From: Bradyrhizobium barranii subsp. apii | GTDB taxonomy: Bacteria; Pseudomonadota; Alphaproteobacteria; Rhizobiales; Xanthobacteraceae | Direction: 5' to 3' | Assembly: GCF_011516635.5 (NCBI RefSeq) | Contig: NZ_CP096255.1 | Span: forward strand, 4,090,501-4,154,500 | DNA: 64,000 nucleotides | Part shown: one piece after another, positions 41,486 to 50,937 of the stretch | How the letters are laid out: every line of letters starts with the position of its first letter | Position numbering within the stretch: the stretch's first letter is position 1 | Notes under the pieces: model-generated | Told to the model about the DNA's origin: nothing | Database searches by the model: none | The model's input: the letters and a program-made list of their open reading frames with translations, nothing else | Program-made: the position numbers and the translations under genes

Positions 41486-43062
41486 AGCTCGATCCGTTCG
41501 TCGTCGAGGTTATCAGGCACGGGCTCTCGGCCGCGGCCGAGGAAATGAGCCTGGTGATGACGCGCTCGGCGCGCTCGCCGCTGCTGCGCGAGGCCGGCGA
41601 CCTGTCGTCGGCGATCACGGATGGCCGCGGCGGCCTGGTCGGGCAGGGCCGCGACATCCCGATCCATCTCGGCGCGATGGCCTACACGATCCCGGAACTC
41701 TTGAAGGTCGTGCCGGTCGAGACCCTGAATGACGGCGACGTGCTGATCTACAATGTCGGCGCGCTCGGCGGCAATCACCTCAACGACGTCAAGGTGGTGC
41801 GTCCCGTCTTCGTTGACGGCGAGATCGTGGCGTTCGCGGTGAGCCTCGCGCACTGGCCCGACATCGGCGGAACCTGGCCCGGCAGCTATTTTGCCAAGGC
41901 GATCGACACTTTCCAGGAGGCGATGCGGATTCCGCCGGTGCTGATCGCCACGTCAGCCGGCGTCAACACGCCGATCGTGCAGCTGCTCAAGGCCAACGTC
42001 CGCGATCCCGAGTCCTGCGAGGGCGATCTGCTCGCGCAGATCGCGGCAACGAAAGCTGGCGAGAAGCGCATCGTCGAGCTTTGCCGCGAGCACGGCAAGG
42101 CCGTGTTCACGGCGACGCAGTCGCGCCTGCACGACCTCTCCGAAATTGAGATGCGCGAGGCGCTCCGCGATCTGCCTGATGGCGTCTACGAGGGTGAAGA
42201 CTATCTCGACGACGGCGGCGTCAACAACGCGCCTGCGCGCATCCATGTGAAAATCACCATTCGCGGCGACGAGGCGACCTTTGACCTCTCCGGCAGTTGC
42301 GACCGCGTCTCGAACTTCTGCAACACGACGCCGTTCATGGCGCGCTCGGCGGTCGCCTATGCGGAACGCATCATGAGCTGGCGCGACATGCACCAGAATG
42401 CGGGTGCGCTCCGGCCCTTGACCATCATCACGCGCCCGGGCTCGATCCTGGAGCCGGGCTGGATGGCGTCCGTTGCCGCCGGCAACCACGAGACGTCCAT
42501 GCGCATCGTCGATGCGATTTTTCGCGCGATGCAGGACACCATCCCCGAACGACTGTCGGCCGGTGGCGCAACCACTGCGGGCGTGCTGTTCTTCGCCGAG
42601 CCGCGGCAGAACGGTTCGTGGAAAATGCTCTACGAGGTTCACGGCGGTGGTGAGGGCGCGCGGCATGATCGGGCCGGCATGTCGGCGACGCGCGTGCATC
42701 TGTCCAACACGTCGAACACGCCGGTCGAGGTGATCGAGGCGAGCTACGCGATCCGCCTGGAGCAGCAGGCCATTCGCCGGCAGTCCGGCGGCGCGGGCGC
42801 GCATCGCGGCGGTGACGGCTCCGTCCGCACCTATCGCATCCTCGCACCCTCGATGCACTTGACCACCTGCATCGAGCGCATGGTGATTGCACCGTTCGGC
42901 ATGCAGGGCGGCGAATCCGGCAAGGCTTGCCGTATCTCGCTGGTCAGGCAGGGCGCGAACGTCGCGATCGACGGAAAATCGAACCTGGTGTTGCAGCAAG
43001 ACGATCTCGTCACGATCGAGATGTGCGGCGGCGGCGGCTATGGCGCCGTGGCCGCGGAGTGA
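41482..43062 (+). CDS. hyuB: Hydantoinase/oxoprolinase subunit B (HyuB family)
   Basis: This is the partner subunit of HyuA, 526 residues, with the family opening DPFVVEVIRHGLSAAAEEM. It also has GRDIPIHLGAM, the GALGGNHLNDVKVVRPVF segment and the C-terminal SGGAGAHRGGDGSVRTYR and GGGGYG. The length is close to the usual 520-580. ATG 41482 overlaps the hyuA stop. A class III aminotransferase begins 11 nt after its stop. Confidence 0.9.
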   Translation: MKLDPFVVEVIRHGLSAAAEEMSLVMTRSARSPLLREAGDLSSAITDGRGGLVGQGRDIPIHLGAMAYTIPELLKVVPVETLNDGDVLIYNVGALGGNHLNDVKVVRPVFVDGEIVAFAVSLAHWPDIGGTWPGSYFAKAIDTFQEAMRIPPVLIATSAGVNTPIVQLLKANVRDPESCEGDLLAQIAATKAGEKRIVELCREHGKAVFTATQSRLHDLSEIEMREALRDLPDGVYEGEDYLDDGGVNNAPARIHVKITIRGDEATFDLSGSCDRVSNFCNTTPFMARSAVAYAERIMSWRDMHQNAGALRPLTIITRPGSILEPGWMASVAAGNHETSMRIVDAIFRAMQDTIPERLSAGGATTAGVLFFAEPRQNGSWKMLYEVHGGGEGARHDRAGMSATRVHLSNTSNTPVEVIEASYAIRLEQQAIRRQSGGAGAHRGGDGSVRTYRILAPSMHLTTCIERMVIAPFGMQGGESGKACRISLVRQGANVAIDGKSNLVLQQDDLVTIEMCGGGGYGAVAAE

Positions 43063-43072
43063 GGGGATTGCG

Positions 43073-44368
43073 ATGAGCAAATTGTTGCGAACCGGGTTGA
43101 ATGCAGGCGAAGCCGCGCCGATGGCCGTCGTCGGCGGCGAGGGCGTCTATTTTCACTTGTCCGATGGCCGCAAGCTGATCGACGGCAGCAACACCGGCGG
43201 CGGACTCGGCCATCGTCACCCGGCGATGGTGGAGGCGATCCGCCGCGCGGCCGATACGCCCGTCGTGAACGAAGGCTGGACCTGGGTCGGCCGCGAGCAG
43301 GCAGCCGACGATCTGATGGCTACGGCGTTCAAGGGCGAAGAGGACTGGGTCGGCGCGGTGCGCTTCTGCATCAGTGGCAGCGAGGCCAACGACATGGCGC
43401 TGTCGCTCTGCCAGGCGCTGACGCAGCGGTCGGCGCTGGCGACGCGCGAGCGCGCCTACCACGGCATCACCGGCCTGTCGCGCAGCATGACAGTGCAGCC
43501 GCAATGGCACGGCGGCCTCGCGGTGCATTCAGGCGGCTCGAAGCTGCCGGCGCCGATGGCACCGGTGCGGATTCTCCCGGCGCCGGATGGCGCGATCTAT
43601 GGCGCGCCGGCCAACAACACGCCGCCCAGCGAATATCTGGCTGATGCCACGCGCCTGCTCTCGGACACGGCGGCGACCATCATCGACTACACCCAGGGCG
43701 GGATCTACTACGACGGTGCTTATCAGGACGAGGTGGCCCGCTGCGCGCGGCAGGCAGGTTCCTACTGGATCGCGGATGAGGTCGTCACCGGCGCTGGCCG
43801 CGCAGGCCGCTGGTTCGCCTTCCAGGGCGCGGAAAGCCGCCCCGATATCGTGACGCTCGGAAAATCGCTCGGCGGCGGTGCGGCGGCAGTCGCGGCGGTC
43901 GTGGTGTCGAAAGACATCGTCGAGCGGCTCAAGGGCACGAGCTGGCAGAACTACGGCACGCTGCGCGGCCATCCCATCAGCATGGCCGCCGTCAGCGCGT
44001 ACCTGAAAGTCGTCAGCGACGACAAGATTCTGGAGCACGTCCAGAAGCTCGAAAAGCTGTTCATCCGGCGCCTGCTCGCGATCGCCCAGAAACATCCGAG
44101 CGTGCAGCGGGTGGCGGGGCAGGGGCTGCACTGGACGGTGGAGCTGCACGGCCCGGATTGGCGCTCCTGGCATGCCGACACCACCGTGGTCCCGATCGCC
44201 TCGCGCGTGGCGGAGCGGGCGCTGGAGGCCGGCGCGGTGATCGGCACCAGCGGCGAGCAGACCTCGCTGTTCCTGGCGCCGCCGCTGGTCATCTCCGAGC
44301 ATGAGGCCGAATTGCTTCTGGATGCGCTCGACCACGGCCTCGATATCGCAGACGAGGAGCACGGGTGA
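43073..44368 (+). CDS. Class III pyridoxal-phosphate aminotransferase (GSA/omega-aminotransferase type)
   Basis: The 431-residue protein has SGSEANDMALSLCQA, IADEVVTGAGRAG (D235) and the PLP lysine in TLGKSLGGG (K264). It resembles glutamate-1-semialdehyde mutase and omega-amino acid aminotransferases. The cluster context (semialdehyde dehydrogenase, MocR/GabR regulator) suggests it removes the amino group of a beta- or gamma-amino acid released by ring opening. ATG 43073 has GAGGGG upstream; a longer frame back to 42887 overlaps hyuB and is rejected. Confidence 0.88.
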   Translation: MSKLLRTGLNAGEAAPMAVVGGEGVYFHLSDGRKLIDGSNTGGGLGHRHPAMVEAIRRAADTPVVNEGWTWVGREQAADDLMATAFKGEEDWVGAVRFCISGSEANDMALSLCQALTQRSALATRERAYHGITGLSRSMTVQPQWHGGLAVHSGGSKLPAPMAPVRILPAPDGAIYGAPANNTPPSEYLADATRLLSDTAATIIDYTQGGIYYDGAYQDEVARCARQAGSYWIADEVVTGAGRAGRWFAFQGAESRPDIVTLGKSLGGGAAAVAAVVVSKDIVERLKGTSWQNYGTLRGHPISMAAVSAYLKVVSDDKILEHVQKLEKLFIRRLLAIAQKHPSVQRVAGQGLHWTVELHGPDWRSWHADTTVVPIASRVAERALEAGAVIGTSGEQTSLFLAPPLVISEHEAELLLDALDHGLDIADEEHG

Positions 44369-46047
44369 GCGCAGACCCCGCAACACCTCATCGCTCGCCG
44401 GCCTGGCCGGCGGGCGAGCCCTGGCATCTCGCGATGCCGAAGGGGACGCTTTACGACGCGCTGGCACGCGCGGCGAAGGATCGGCCGTCGCACCCGGCGA
44501 CGGTGTTTTATGGTGCGAGCCTGAGCTATGCCGAGCTACGCGAGCAGGTCGATGCCTTAGCTGGCTTCCTGCGGAACGCTTGCGGCGTGAAGCGCGGCGA
44601 CCGCGTCATGATCGCGCTGCAGAACTCGCCGCAATATGTCATCGCCTACTACGCGGTGATGCGGGCGGACGCCGTGATCGTGCCCGTCAATCCGATGAAC
44701 AAGACGGCCGAGATCGATTATCTCGCCGAAGACAGCGGCGCCAAGGTCGCGATCATCGGAAGCGAACTGAGCGAAATATTCGCGCCGCTGGTGGGCGAAG
44801 CCATCTCCCATACGATCGTCGCACAATATCGCGACGAAGTGCCGGCCGCCACGCCATATACGCTGCCTTCATGCATCACCGAGGCGCCGTCGAAGATACC
44901 GCCGTCGCCAGGCTGGCATTCCTGGTCATCTGCGATCGCGCAAGGTTTGCAGCCAGGCGCAATGACCGCGGGGCCGGATGATCTCATGATCCTGCCCTAT
45001 ACGTCGGGGACGACAGGCAAGCCCAAGGCCTGCCTGCATACCCATCGCAGCGCGCTGTTCACCGCCGTCCTGCAGGCACGCTGGTACGGACTCGACGGCA
45101 GCGACGTGATGACCGGCTTCATGCCGCTGTTCCATGTCGCGGGCATGCAGGGCTCGATGAATGCCGCGGTGGTGACAGGCGCCACGCTGCTGTTGATGGC
45201 GCGCTGGGACAAGGATCTGCTACCGGATCTGTTCGAGACCTACGGCGTCACGTTCTGGAACGCCGCGCCGACCATGATCGTGGACGTGCTCGCAAGCGTC
45301 CGGTTCCGCGATCGGTGCTTTGCAAAACTCAAGGTACTGACCGGAGGTGGTGCGGCAATGCCGACCGCGGTGGCCGAACGGCTCAAAGGCCGCTTCGGCC
45401 TCGATTTCGTCGAGGGCTACGGCATGACCGAGACGATGTCGCCGACCCATCTCAATCCGATCGCTGCGCCGAAGCGCCAGTGTCTCGGCATTGCCGTGCA
45501 CGAGACTGATGCGCGCGTCGTCGATCCCGAAAGCCTGATCGAGCTCGACGACAATGTCGTCGGCGAGATTGTCGTGCACGGGCCACAAGTGCTGCAAGGC
45601 TACTGGAACAGGCCGCAGGCCGATGCCGAGTCCTTCATAGAACTGTCCGGCAAGCGGTTCCTGCGCACGGGCGATCTCGGCTATCGCGATGCCCAAGGCT
45701 ATTTCTTCGCTGTTGACCGCCTGAAGCGGATGATCAATGTCAGCGGCTTCAGGGTGTGGCCGGCCGAGGTCGAGGCCGCGATGTACCAGAACCGCGCCAT
45801 CCGGGAATGCTGCATCGTCTCGACCCCCGACGACTACCGCGGTGAGACCGTCAAGGCGCTGGTGGTGCTGGACGAAGCCGCGCGCGCGACGATTTCGGCG
45901 GACGACATCGTCGGTTGGGCTCGCGGCGCGATGGCCAGCTACAAGGCGCCACGCGCCGTCGTCTTCGTCGATGAGCTGCCGCGCACCGCCAGCAACAAGA
46001 TCAACTGGCGGCTTTTGCAGGATGCCGAATGGGGGCGGACGGCATGA
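44365..46047 (+). CDS. AMP-forming acyl-CoA synthetase / ligase
   Basis: The 560-residue protein of the ANL superfamily should activate a carboxylic acid to its CoA thioester via an acyl-adenylate. Motifs: the phosphate-binding loop LPYTSGTTGKPKA (about residue 210), GYGMTET, the hinge region DRLKRMINVSGFRVWPAEVE and the C-terminal catalytic lysine in ASNKINWRLL. GTG 44365 overlaps the aminotransferase stop (GTGA). It may pull the carbon skeleton into beta-oxidation; the substrate is not predictable. Confidence 0.88.
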   Translation: MSADPATPHRSPAWPAGEPWHLAMPKGTLYDALARAAKDRPSHPATVFYGASLSYAELREQVDALAGFLRNACGVKRGDRVMIALQNSPQYVIAYYAVMRADAVIVPVNPMNKTAEIDYLAEDSGAKVAIIGSELSEIFAPLVGEAISHTIVAQYRDEVPAATPYTLPSCITEAPSKIPPSPGWHSWSSAIAQGLQPGAMTAGPDDLMILPYTSGTTGKPKACLHTHRSALFTAVLQARWYGLDGSDVMTGFMPLFHVAGMQGSMNAAVVTGATLLLMARWDKDLLPDLFETYGVTFWNAAPTMIVDVLASVRFRDRCFAKLKVLTGGGAAMPTAVAERLKGRFGLDFVEGYGMTETMSPTHLNPIAAPKRQCLGIAVHETDARVVDPESLIELDDNVVGEIVVHGPQVLQGYWNRPQADAESFIELSGKRFLRTGDLGYRDAQGYFFAVDRLKRMINVSGFRVWPAEVEAAMYQNRAIRECCIVSTPDDYRGETVKALVVLDEAARATISADDIVGWARGAMASYKAPRAVVFVDELPRTASNKINWRLLQDAEWGRTA

Positions 46048-46153
46048 AAGCTGCTTGGCTGGAAAAATGGCGCAAGACCGCGTTATGCTACGCGCGCGGA
46101 CACGCCCCTCAAGCTACGATCCCCAGCCTCACCAAGAAATCAGGAACTCGCTG

Positions 46154-47086
46154 ATGCGTATCGTCACCGTTGCCGCCGCCCAGATGGGCCCGATCCAGAA
46201 GGCCGACAGCCGCGAGGCCGTGGTCAAGCGCATGATCGCGCTGATGGACGAAGCGAAAGCAAAAGGCGCCGATCTGATCGTCTATCCGGAACGGGCGCTG
46301 ACGACGTTCTTCCCGCGCTGGTATTCGGAGGACCGGGCGGAGGCCGACATCTGGTTCGAGCGCGAGATGCCGAATGCGGCGACCAAGCCGCTGTTCGAGC
46401 GTGCGGCGCAGCATCAGATGGCGATGAACTTCGGCTATGCCGAGCTGACGCCGGACGGGCATCACTTCAACACCGCAATCCTGACCGACAAGTCCGGCAA
46501 GATCGTCGGCAAATATCGCAAGGTCCATCTGCCAGGGCATGTGGACTACGACACTAAGCGGTCGCACCAGCATCTGGAGAAGCGCTATTTCGAGCCCGGC
46601 GATCTCGGCTTCAATGTCTGGCGCGAGCTGGGCGGCATCATCGGCATGGCCATCTGCAACGACCGGCGCTGGCCCGAGACCTATCGCGTCATGGGCTTGC
46701 AGGGCGTCGAGATGGTGCTGATCGGCTACAACACGCCGTCGGTGAATGCCGAGAAAAGCGAGGAGGGTGTCGAGAAGCGGCTGTTTCACAACCGTCTCTC
46801 CGTGCAGGCCGGCGCCTATCAGAACGCGACCTGGGTCGTCGCGGTGGCCAAGGCGGGTGTCGAGGACGGCCATCCGCTGTTCGGCGGCAGCCTGATCGTC
46901 GATCCCGATGGCGAGATCGTCGCCGAGGCCAAGACGGAGGGCGACGAAGTCCTGGTTCACGCCTGCGATCTCGACGCCACGACGTTCGGCAAGACCACGA
47001 TCTTCAATTTTGCCCAGCATCGCCGCATCGAGCATTACGGCCTGATCACCAGCCAGACCGGCGCGGTGCCGCCGCCGGAGAAGTGA
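46154..47086 (+). CDS. N-carbamoyl-D-amino acid hydrolase-type enzyme (nitrilase superfamily)
   Basis: The 310-residue protein has the Glu-Lys-Cys triad of the nitrilase superfamily: E46 (YPERALTTFFPRW), K123 (RKVHLPG) and C168 (AICNDRRWPE). Lengths and motif spacing match D-carbamoylases (about 304 residues), which cleave N-carbamoyl amino acids made by hydantoinases. ATG 46154 is used; the upstream extension overlaps the ligase. It follows that ligase after 106 nt in which I see no gene. Confidence 0.88.
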   Translation: MRIVTVAAAQMGPIQKADSREAVVKRMIALMDEAKAKGADLIVYPERALTTFFPRWYSEDRAEADIWFEREMPNAATKPLFERAAQHQMAMNFGYAELTPDGHHFNTAILTDKSGKIVGKYRKVHLPGHVDYDTKRSHQHLEKRYFEPGDLGFNVWRELGGIIGMAICNDRRWPETYRVMGLQGVEMVLIGYNTPSVNAEKSEEGVEKRLFHNRLSVQAGAYQNATWVVAVAKAGVEDGHPLFGGSLIVDPDGEIVAEAKTEGDEVLVHACDLDATTFGKTTIFNFAQHRRIEHYGLITSQTGAVPPPEK

Positions 47087-47091
47087 CGCCG

Positions 47092-47760
47092 ATGGCGGAC
47101 AAGGGCACATCCGGCATTTCCTTGCGCGAGCTCGATCCGCGCGACCGCTACAAGCTGCTTTGCGGCGTGGTCGTGCCGCGGCCGATCGCGCTGGTAACGA
47201 CGCTGGACGCGAACGGAGCGGTGAATGCCGCGCCCTTCAGCTTCTTCAATGTCTTCTCCGAAAGCCCCGCGCTGATCGTGCTCGGGCTCCAGCACAAGCC
47301 GGATCACAGTCCGAAGGATACGACACGCAACATCCATCGTGACGGCGAGTTCGTGGTTCACATGGTGGATGAGGCACTGTCTGCCGCGATGAATGATTGC
47401 GCGGTCGATTTTCCCTCTGGCGACAGCGAGGTCGCGGCGACCGGGCTTGCGACGCTTCCCTCAGTTGACGTGAAAGTTCCGCGCGTGGCCGCTGCACCCT
47501 TTGCGCTGGAATGCCGGCGTCATGTCGTGCTGAATTTCTCGCCCGATCGCGAACTGCTGGTCGGTGAGGTGCTCAGGGTTCATGCCCGGGAGGGCCTCGT
47601 CGACGAGGCCAACATGTATGTCGATCTCGACGCCTACCGGCCGATCGGCCGCATGTTCGGCAATCTCTATACGACGCAGCGGGATACGTTTTCCCTGACG
47701 CGCGAGAGCCATGCGCAATGGCTCGCGCGGCAGGACGCCAAAGAGCTGAAGGACGCCTAG
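47092..47760 (+). CDS. Flavin reductase-like FMN-binding split-barrel protein
   Basis: The 222-residue protein of the flavin_reduct/DIM6-NTAB group has VVVPRPIALVTTLDANGAVNAAPFS split as PRPIALVTT and VNAAPFSFFN, then SESPALIVLGL and KDTTRNI. Members bind FMN and act as flavin reductases or oxygenase partners. GTG 47083 (GTGA overlap with the carbamoylase stop) and ATG 47092 are both possible starts. The 3' end overlaps the convergent racemase gene by 4 nt. It may serve the flavin monooxygenase at 51684, which is conjecture. Confidence 0.8.
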   Translation: MADKGTSGISLRELDPRDRYKLLCGVVVPRPIALVTTLDANGAVNAAPFSFFNVFSESPALIVLGLQHKPDHSPKDTTRNIHRDGEFVVHMVDEALSAAMNDCAVDFPSGDSEVAATGLATLPSVDVKVPRVAAAPFALECRRHVVLNFSPDRELLVGEVLRVHAREGLVDEANMYVDLDAYRPIGRMFGNLYTTQRDTFSLTRESHAQWLARQDAKELKDA

Positions 47761-48419
47761 TGACGCGAGAACTGCACCGTACCGAGCGCCATGGTGACGG
47801 CCGCCTGTGTCGGGTCGATCACGGCAATGCCGAGCGCGTCTTCCAGCGGGCGGCGGTGGCGCGCCATGCCGGCGCAGCCCATCACGATGGCGCGGGCGCC
47901 GTCCTCGTCGCGCAGCGCGCGGCCGACATCGATCATCTTCGCCAGCGTGCCTTCACCCGACGCGGTTTCGGCAACGCTCATGTTGAGCGGCCGTTCGCCT
48001 GCAAGGCGGTCGGTCAGGCCCATCTGCCTGAGATAGCGCATGTGGCGCGGGATCGAGCGCTGGGCAATGGCGATGACGCCGAAGGTTTCGGCGCGGGCCA
48101 GCGCCGTCAGCACGCCGCACTCGGCGATGCCGAACACCGGCCGGTCGGTGCCTTCGCGGCAGACCTGAAGCCCGGGATCGCTGTAGCAGGCGATGACAAA
48201 CGCAGCCGAGCTGTTGTCGCCTTCGACCAGCCGGCGCAGCGGCATCGCAACGCCGTCGACATCGGCCTGGCTTTCAATGCCGAACGGACCCTCAGCCAGC
48301 GACTGGCAGACCAGTTCCGGCCCACCCTCGAAACCGAGCGGCTTCAACGCATCCTCCAGCCCTCGCGTGACCGCAGGGTTGGAGTTCGGATTGATGACGA
48401 GAATGCGCGGCCGGGGCAT
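47757..48419 (-). CDS. Hydantoin racemase-like protein (Asp/Glu racemase superfamily)
   Basis: The 220-residue protein starts RILVINPNSNPAVT, the hallmark of hydantoin racemases. Both catalytic cysteines are present: C78 (VIACYSDPGL) and C182 (VMGCAGMA). It would racemise 5-substituted hydantoins so that a stereospecific hydantoinase can use both forms. It is the only minus-strand gene in this island, divergent from the second hydantoinase (57 nt between starts), so a shared promoter region at 48420-48475 is likely. Confidence 0.88.
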   Translation of the reverse strand: MPRPRILVINPNSNPAVTRGLEDALKPLGFEGGPELVCQSLAEGPFGIESQADVDGVAMPLRRLVEGDNSSAAFVIACYSDPGLQVCREGTDRPVFGIAECGVLTALARAETFGVIAIAQRSIPRHMRYLRQMGLTDRLAGERPLNMSVAETASGEGTLAKMIDVGRALRDEDGARAIVMGCAGMARHRRPLEDALGIAVIDPTQAAVTMALGTVQFSRH

Positions 48420-48475
48420 GTTGGTCTTCCCTTGAAATGGCGATCACGCAGCTCAGGCATATCATGGAGTGCCTC

Positions 48476-49945
48476 ATGACTGAACCCACATACGACCTGA
48501 TCATCCGCGGCGGACGCGTCGCCACCACGACCGACGTGTTCGAGGCCGATGTCGCGATCTCCGGTGAGACCATCGCGGCGATCGGCCGCGGGCTTCCGGC
48601 GGCGAAACGGGAGATCGATGCGCGCGGCAAGCTGGTGCTGCCGGGCGGCGTCGACAGCCACGCGCATATCGAGCAGTTGTCCGCGGCCGGCATCATGAAT
48701 GCCGACACCTTCGAGAGCGCGACCGTCTCTGCCGCGTTCGGCGGCACCACCACGGTGATCCCGTTCGCTGCCCAGCATGTCGGCATGAAGCTGCCGCAGG
48801 TGGTCGAGGATTATCACGCGCTGGCGAAGAAGGGCGCCGTGATCGACTACGCCTTTCACATGATCATCGCGGATGCGACCAAGGAGACGGTCGAGGAGCA
48901 CATTCCGGCGCTGGTGAAGCAGGGCCATGGCTCGATCAAGATCTTCATGACCTATGACCGGCTCAAGGTCGACGACGAGCCGTTGCTCGATATCCTCTTG
49001 GCCGCGCGCCAGTCCGGCGCGATGTTGTGCGCCCATGCCGAAAATCACGGCATCATCGCCTGGATGGTGAAGCGCCTGCTTGCGCGCGGCTACACCATGC
49101 CGAAATACCACGCCGTCAGCCATGCCCGCGTCTCGGAAGCGGAAGCCTTTACGCGACTGATCGGCATGGCGGCGCTGATCGACCAGCCCATCATGATCTT
49201 CCATGTGTCCACGGCCGAAGGCGCGAAGGTCATCCGCGATTCGCGCGGGCAGGGGTTGAAGGTTTTTGCCGAGACCTGTCCGCAATATCTGTTCCTCACG
49301 GCAAACGATCTCGACAAGCCGGGCGCCGAGGGCGCCAAGTGGATGTGCAGCCCGCCGCCGCGTGCGCATGCGGATCAGGAGGCGCTGTGGCAGGCGCTGT
49401 CGCTCGGCGATCTCCAGACCATCTCGTCCGATCATGCGCCGTATCGCTACGACGAGACCGGCAAGCTGCGCGCCGGCCCCAATCCAAACTTCAAGCAGGT
49501 GGCCAACGGCCTGCCGGGCCTGGAGCTGCGGCTGCCGCTGCTGTTCGACGCGATGGTGTCGAAGGGCCGGCTCGGTCTTGAAAAGTTCGTGGAATTGACC
49601 GCGACGGCGCCGGCCAAGATCTACAATCTGCATCCGCGCAAGGGCTCGATCGCGGTCGGCGCCGATGCCGATATCGCGATCTGGGATCCCAATCGCGAGA
49701 CCGTGATCGTCGACGAGATGATGCACGATCTCGCCGGCTACACGCCGTTCGCGGGCCGCAAGCTGAAGGGCTGGCCGGTGTCGGTGCTCTCGCGCGGCCG
49801 CGTCATCATCGACGGCAACAAGTGTCTTGCGGACGCCGGCAGCGGAAAATTCCTGGCGCGCGGCGGCGGCGAGGCGGCAAAGCCGACGGGGCGGCTCGTT
49901 GCCGACATGGATCCCGAGCGGAATTTCGGGGCGAAGCTGCTGTGA
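48476..49945 (+). CDS. D-hydantoinase / dihydropyrimidinase-type cyclic amidohydrolase 2
   Basis: This 489-residue paralogue of the enzyme at 34328 also has a complete binuclear metal site: H62 and H64 (DSHAHIE), carboxylated lysine K155 (SIKIFMTY), H187, H243 and D319 (SSDHAPY). GGAG at 48466-48469 decides ATG 48476. Differences around the metal site (AHIEQ versus VHISQ, HAENHG versus HCEGYD) suggest different substrates for the two copies. It lies beside the hydantoin racemase gene. Confidence 0.9.
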   Translation: MTEPTYDLIIRGGRVATTTDVFEADVAISGETIAAIGRGLPAAKREIDARGKLVLPGGVDSHAHIEQLSAAGIMNADTFESATVSAAFGGTTTVIPFAAQHVGMKLPQVVEDYHALAKKGAVIDYAFHMIIADATKETVEEHIPALVKQGHGSIKIFMTYDRLKVDDEPLLDILLAARQSGAMLCAHAENHGIIAWMVKRLLARGYTMPKYHAVSHARVSEAEAFTRLIGMAALIDQPIMIFHVSTAEGAKVIRDSRGQGLKVFAETCPQYLFLTANDLDKPGAEGAKWMCSPPPRAHADQEALWQALSLGDLQTISSDHAPYRYDETGKLRAGPNPNFKQVANGLPGLELRLPLLFDAMVSKGRLGLEKFVELTATAPAKIYNLHPRKGSIAVGADADIAIWDPNRETVIVDEMMHDLAGYTPFAGRKLKGWPVSVLSRGRVIIDGNKCLADAGSGKFLARGGGEAAKPTGRLVADMDPERNFGAKLL

Positions 49946-49961
49946 TGGTGGATCGCGCGCG

Positions 49962-50936
49962 ATGAAGATCGTCATCTTCGGCGGCACCGGCTTTGTCGGC
50001 CTCAACCTCGCCGAGGTGCTGCTCGCGCGCGGGCATGACGTCACGCTGTATGACCGTAAGCAACTGCCGGCGGGCGCGGAGCGATTCTTTGCCGACTACC
50101 GGGATCGGCTCACGGTTGTTCAGGGCGAGATGACGGACGTCGAGAGGATCGACGCGCTTGTCAAGCAGGGCCTTGATGCGATCGTCCTTGGCGCCGCCAT
50201 AACTGCCGGCGACCAGCTCGAACGGTCCGTCACCTCGAGCATCCTCGAAATCAACGTGATGGCTCAGATTCCTATTCTGAGCGCGGCGATCCGCCGTGGT
50301 GTTCGGCGCGTGATTAATCTCTCGTCCGCTTCCGCCTATGGTGCTGCGGGGCAGCGCTATCCGGTATTGGACGAGGAGACGCCTTGCGATCCTGTGTCCT
50401 TCTACGCGATCAGCAAGTTCACCTCCGAACGATCGGTGGCACGGCTGGCCGAGCTGTGGGGCGGCGACTTTCTCAGTGTGCGTTTGAGCGCGGTGTTCGG
50501 TCCATGGGAGCGGATCGGAAAAGTGCGCGATACGCCAAGCCTGCAGTTCCAGATACTCGCCGAGTTCGCCCGCGGTGAACCGGCCCTTATGCCCGAGACG
50601 GGCATCAAGGATTGGATCTACGCGCCAGACGCCGCCGAGGCAGTGGCGGTGCTGATCGAAGCTGAGCGGCCGCGCCATCGGCTCTACAACATCTCCACTG
50701 GCGCGCCCTGGTCGGCGCTGCAATGGGGTGAGGCCTTTGCGGCGTTGCATCCCGGCCTGCAATGCCGGCTCGCGGCACCCGGAGAGAAGACTTTCATCGA
50801 ATTGCATGGGCCGGATCGCGCCCCGCTTTCGGTCGCGCGGATGGCTGATGAATTTGGCTGGCGTGCACGGTTCGGCTGCAACGAGTCCGCCGCCGCGATG
50901 AGCGCCTGGTGGATGCAGCACAAGGAGGCGATCTGA
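49962..50936 (+). CDS. NAD-dependent epimerase/dehydratase family protein (extended SDR)
   Basis: The 324-residue protein has an N-terminal Rossmann motif (FGGTGFVGLNLAE), the catalytic YAISK (Y..xK) preceded by LSSASAYG, and LSAVFGPWE typical of extended SDRs. The reaction is unknown; in this island it probably handles a small hydroxy or keto intermediate rather than a nucleotide sugar. ATG 49962 is 16 nt after the hydantoinase stop, and the next SDR gene follows by 1 nt. Confidence 0.82.
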   Translation: MKIVIFGGTGFVGLNLAEVLLARGHDVTLYDRKQLPAGAERFFADYRDRLTVVQGEMTDVERIDALVKQGLDAIVLGAAITAGDQLERSVTSSILEINVMAQIPILSAAIRRGVRRVINLSSASAYGAAGQRYPVLDEETPCDPVSFYAISKFTSERSVARLAELWGGDFLSVRLSAVFGPWERIGKVRDTPSLQFQILAEFARGEPALMPETGIKDWIYAPDAAEAVAVLIEAERPRHRLYNISTGAPWSALQWGEAFAALHPGLQCRLAAPGEKTFIELHGPDRAPLSVARMADEFGWRARFGCNESAAAMSAWWMQHKEAI

Positions 50937-50937
50937 C

